A stretch of DNA of 64,000 nucleotides from Lachnospiraceae bacterium NSJ-143 (GTDB lineage Bacteria > Bacillota > Clostridia > Lachnospirales > Anaerotignaceae): assembly GCA_022867625.1 (NCBI GenBank), contig JALIFM010000005.1, positions 1 to 64,000 on the forward strand, read 5' to 3'. The first letter of the stretch is position 1. Each line of letters begins with the position of its first letter. This document shows positions 61,526-64,000 of this stretch, one piece after another. A model generated the notes under the pieces. It made no database searches. It was not told the origin of the DNA and saw only the letters and a list, made by a program, of their open reading frames with translations. Position numbers and translations under genes: made by a program.

Positions 61526-62500
61526 ATGGATTTTTTAGAGGTATTTGTACAGACAAGCGAAACAGGGCTTGAGCTTGCTTCGGGTGTTGCATACGCAAAC
61601 GGAGTGACAGGAATAATGGTAGAGGATGAGAGGGACTTTGAGGATTTTATGAAAGACCCGAACAGGCAGTGGGACTATATTGATAACGAGCTTTTGGAGC
61701 AAAAGAAAAGGCAGAAAAACGGTATTACGTTTTTTGTGACCGACAACGCTTCTGGAATTGAGACACTCAACGCTATAAAAGCCGGGCTTATGCGTGTTAA
61801 GGAGGAGGAAAAGGAGCTTGAGCCGGGAAGCCTTGATATTACTGTAAAAAATGTCAAGGAGGAGGACTGGGCAAACAACTGGAAGAAGTATTTCAAGCCT
61901 TTTCCTGTTGGGGATAGGATTGTGATAAAGCCGTCGTGGGAGGAATACGAGGACACAGACGGAAAGAAAGTGCTTAATATTGACCCCGGCCATATATTTG
62001 GCACAGGCTCACATGAGACAACACAGGGGTGCATTGAGTTTATAGAAAAATATATAAAAGAAGGAGACAGGGCTGCGGATATAGGCTGCGGAAGCGGTAT
62101 ACTGGCAATAGCGGCAATACTTATGGGCGCAGATTTTGCTTCTGCGGTGGATATAGACCCAAACGCTGTTGAGATTGTAAAGCAGAACGCCGACCTGAAT
62201 AATATTCCTGCGGAAAAATATGAGGTGTTTGCCGGTGATATACTGAATGACGACGGTTTGAGGAAGGCCTTTGGCGGCAAAAGTTATGACGCGGCGTTTG
62301 CAAATATTGTAGCTGATATTGTTATACCGCTTTCTGACATGATTCCTGAGTTTATAAAGGATAATGGAATGTTTATCTGCTCTGGAATTATAGCGGACAG
62401 GCTTGATGATGTTACAGAGGCCCTTGGAAGAAACGGCTTTGAGGTGCTTGAGGTTACCAGAAGAAAAGACTGGTGCGCTATAGCAAGCAGACTGAAATAA
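61526..62500 (+). CDS. prmA: Ribosomal protein L11 methyltransferase
   Basis: A 324-residue SAM-dependent methyltransferase modifying ribosomal protein L11. The N-terminal substrate domain runs to about 125; the catalytic domain has IDPGHIFGTGSHETTQGCI, the SAM-binding ADIGCGSGILAIAA, VDIDPNAV, and the active-site NIVADIV. ATG at 61526 follows ACGGAGGG; the frame extends to 61463 inside the previous gene. rsmE follows 10 nt later, the common prmA-rsmE pairing. Confidence 0.96.
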   Translation: MDFLEVFVQTSETGLELASGVAYANGVTGIMVEDERDFEDFMKDPNRQWDYIDNELLEQKKRQKNGITFFVTDNASGIETLNAIKAGLMRVKEEEKELEPGSLDITVKNVKEEDWANNWKKYFKPFPVGDRIVIKPSWEEYEDTDGKKVLNIDPGHIFGTGSHETTQGCIEFIEKYIKEGDRAADIGCGSGILAIAAILMGADFASAVDIDPNAVEIVKQNADLNNIPAEKYEVFAGDILNDDGLRKAFGGKSYDAAFANIVADIVIPLSDMIPEFIKDNGMFICSGIIADRLDDVTEALGRNGFEVLEVTRRKDWCAIASRLK

Positions 62501-62510
62501 GAGGTGGATT

Positions 62511-63245
62511 ATGCCTAAATATTTTACTGGCACAGAGAATATTGACAATGAGTTTGCGGTTATATCGGGAGACGAGGCCAAGCATATACTGAATGTTATG
62601 CGAATGGGAACAGGCGACAGCCTTGTAATATGTGACGGACAGAGGAACGACTATTGCTGTACAATATGTGAAACAGGTAAAAATTACCTTAAAGCCAAGA
62701 TTAACGAAAAAAGTATCTGTGGCACTGAGCCGGAAACGGATATAACAATATTTCAGGGGCTTCCCAAAAGCGACAAGATGGAGCTGATTATACAGAAATG
62801 CGTTGAGACAGGTGTATGCCGTATAGTGCCGGTTGTTACTGAGAGGGCTGTTGTGAAAATAGAAAAAGGCCCGAGGGAAGAAAAGAAGCTTGAGCGCTGG
62901 AGGAAAATATCGGAATCGGCGGCAAAGCAGAGCGGAAGAGGAATAATACCTGAGGTACTGAAGCCTGTTAGCTTTCTGGAGGCCGTAAAAATGGCCCGAG
63001 GTCTTGACAGGGCTGTGATACCGTATGAAAATGAGTATAAGACAGGGCTTAAGGAGTTTTTGAAGCAGGCCAAATCCGGTGAAACTGTGGCTGTGTTTAT
63101 AGGGCCTGAGGGCGGATTTGCCGAAAGTGAGATAGAGGAAGCCGTTAAGAATGGTGTTGTGCCTGTTACGCTCGGAAAAAGGATACTGAGGACTGAAACC
63201 GCAGGTATTGTGACAGCCGCTATAATATTATATGAGTTGGGTTAA
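62511..63245 (+). CDS. rsmE: 16S rRNA (uracil(1498)-N(3))-methyltransferase
   Basis: A 244-residue SPOUT methyltransferase. The N-terminal PUA-like part has GDEAKHILNVMRMGTGD; the catalytic part has GLPKSDKMELIIQKCVETGVCRIVPV, RAVVKIEKG, IGPEGGFAESEIEEA and LGKRILRTETAGIVTAAII, the knot region. AGAGGTGG precedes the ATG. It is followed 12 nt later by a cysteine desulfurase gene. Confidence 0.96.
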   Translation: MPKYFTGTENIDNEFAVISGDEAKHILNVMRMGTGDSLVICDGQRNDYCCTICETGKNYLKAKINEKSICGTEPETDITIFQGLPKSDKMELIIQKCVETGVCRIVPVVTERAVVKIEKGPREEKKLERWRKISESAAKQSGRGIIPEVLKPVSFLEAVKMARGLDRAVIPYENEYKTGLKEFLKQAKSGETVAVFIGPEGGFAESEIEEAVKNGVVPVTLGKRILRTETAGIVTAAIILYELG

Positions 63246-63257
63246 GGAAGGATAAAA

Positions 63258-64000
63258 ATGCAGGTATATTTTGATAACGCCGCCACAACAAAAATTCTGC
63301 CGGAGGCCGCAAAGCTTATGGTAAATGTTATGGCCGAGAAATATGGAAACCCAAGTTCTGCAAGCGTTCTGGGTATAGAGGCTGACAATGTGCTTAAGGA
63401 CGCCGCGAAAACTGTAGCGGGACTTATAAACGCAAAACCCGAGGAGGTTTATTTTACATCAGGCGGTACGGAAAGCGATAACTGGGCTGTTTTTGGCTCG
63501 GCCAGAGGGTACGCAAAGAGCGGGAGACATATGCTTTATACTTCTGTTGAGCACCCGGCTGTAAACAGACCCTTTGAGGTCTTGAAAGACGAGGGCTATG
63601 ATATAGAAAGCATTGGTGTAGACAGTAAAGGATACATTGATATTGAGGAATTAAAGGCCAAAATAAGGAAGGATACCATATTTGCAGGCGTTATACTGAT
63701 AAACAATGAGACGGGAACAATACAGGATATTGAAAAAATAGGAAAAGCTGTAAAGGAAGCAAACCCCAATACGCTCTTTTTTGTGGACGCAGTGCAGGCG
63801 TTTGGAAAATATAAAATAGATGTGAAAAAATGTGGGATAGATATGCTTTCTGCAAGCGGACATAAGTTTAACGGCCCAAGAGGGACCGGAATATTTTATA
63901 TGAGGAAAGGGCTTAAGGTTAAACCTCTCATGTACGGAGGAGGACAGCAGTCAAACCAGAGGCCGGGAACAGAAAATGTGGCTGGAGCCGCCGCCGCTGC
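63258..64000 (+). CDS. Cysteine desulfurase (NifS/IscS family), cut by window end
   Basis: The first 247 codons of a PLP-dependent cysteine desulfurase that supplies sulfur for Fe-S clusters or tRNA thiolation. YFDNAATT (4-11), NPSSASVLG, FTSGGTESDN, SVEHPAV, INNETGTIQ, DAVQAFGK, the PLP Lys203 in SASGHKFNGPRG and GGGQQ are present. The catalytic Cys loop lies beyond the window. In Clostridia this gene near rsmE often precedes thiI (4-thiouridine synthesis); that neighbour is outside the window. Confidence 0.94.
   Translation, partial: MQVYFDNAATTKILPEAAKLMVNVMAEKYGNPSSASVLGIEADNVLKDAAKTVAGLINAKPEEVYFTSGGTESDNWAVFGSARGYAKSGRHMLYTSVEHPAVNRPFEVLKDEGYDIESIGVDSKGYIDIEELKAKIRKDTIFAGVILINNETGTIQDIEKIGKAVKEANPNTLFFVDAVQAFGKYKIDVKKCGIDMLSASGHKFNGPRGTGIFYMRKGLKVKPLMYGGGQQSNQRPGTENVAGAAAA

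Overview
The window looks like chromosome of a low-to-mid GC, Gram-positive, spore-forming anaerobe of the class Clostridia (Lachnospirales-like; genus not assigned). Reasons: strong AGGAGG ribosome sites with many TTG/GTG starts, the Firmicutes order tig-clpP-clpX-lonB-lon-engB, spore genes (SipL/DUF3794-LysM, PdaA deacetylase, LonB), an 8-Fe ferredoxin, a CoA-transferase, PEP carboxykinase (ATP), TRAP uptake, and families common in Clostridia (DUF4364, DUF951, DUF503, TSCPD protein).

Layout. 1-2.1 kb: 3' end of a 16S rRNA gene followed directly by tRNA-Tyr with no 23S/5S, two unknown genes, then tRNA-Leu-Phe-Gly and a second identical tRNA-Tyr. 2.2-5 kb: ECF sigma/anti-sigma pair, a metallophosphoesterase with a structured leader, DUF503. 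5-13.3 kb: protein-quality block. 13.4-20.8 kb: mostly minus strand: DUF4364, radical SAM, (plus-strand gdhA), a cation exporter behind a NiCo riboswitch, a CobD-like enzyme and a pRiA4b-domain protein. 21-24.6 kb: dctPQM TRAP transporter behind a riboswitch-like leader of unknown class. 24.8-29.1 kb: Spx/ArsC protein and an ACT regulator-hom-thrB-lysC operon. 29.3-31.9 kb: SipL and a CPBP protease. 32-36 kb: pheA, a very short GdpP-like phosphodiesterase, rplI, dnaB. 36.1-43.4 kb: ferredoxin, pdaA-pgi, an MPN/JAMM-like membrane LysM protein, dCMP deaminase-exonuclease III, CoA-transferase. 43.6-49.6 kb: DUF3829 lipoprotein, PerR, TrmL, GntP, PAS-GGDEF protein, TSCPD protein, gamma carbonic anhydrase. 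49.8-52.3 kb: zinc-type ABC transporter. 52.5-56.9 kb: a VWA/DUF2201 - MoxR-like AAA+ - leucine-rich-repeat operon. 57-64 kb: GDPD, DUF951, mtnN-pckA, and alkD-like-prmA-rsmE-cysteine desulfurase (cut by the window end).

The least explained items are the VWA-AAA-LRR operon, the MPN-TM-LysM protein, and the leaders upstream of dctP and the metallophosphoesterase. Most promoters listed are read by eye as -35/-10 pairs with 16-18 bp spacing; terminators are hairpins followed by a T run. Gene starts are placed by ribosome binding site, which often lies downstream of the longest open frame. No CRISPR array, insertion sequence, integrase or prophage was seen.
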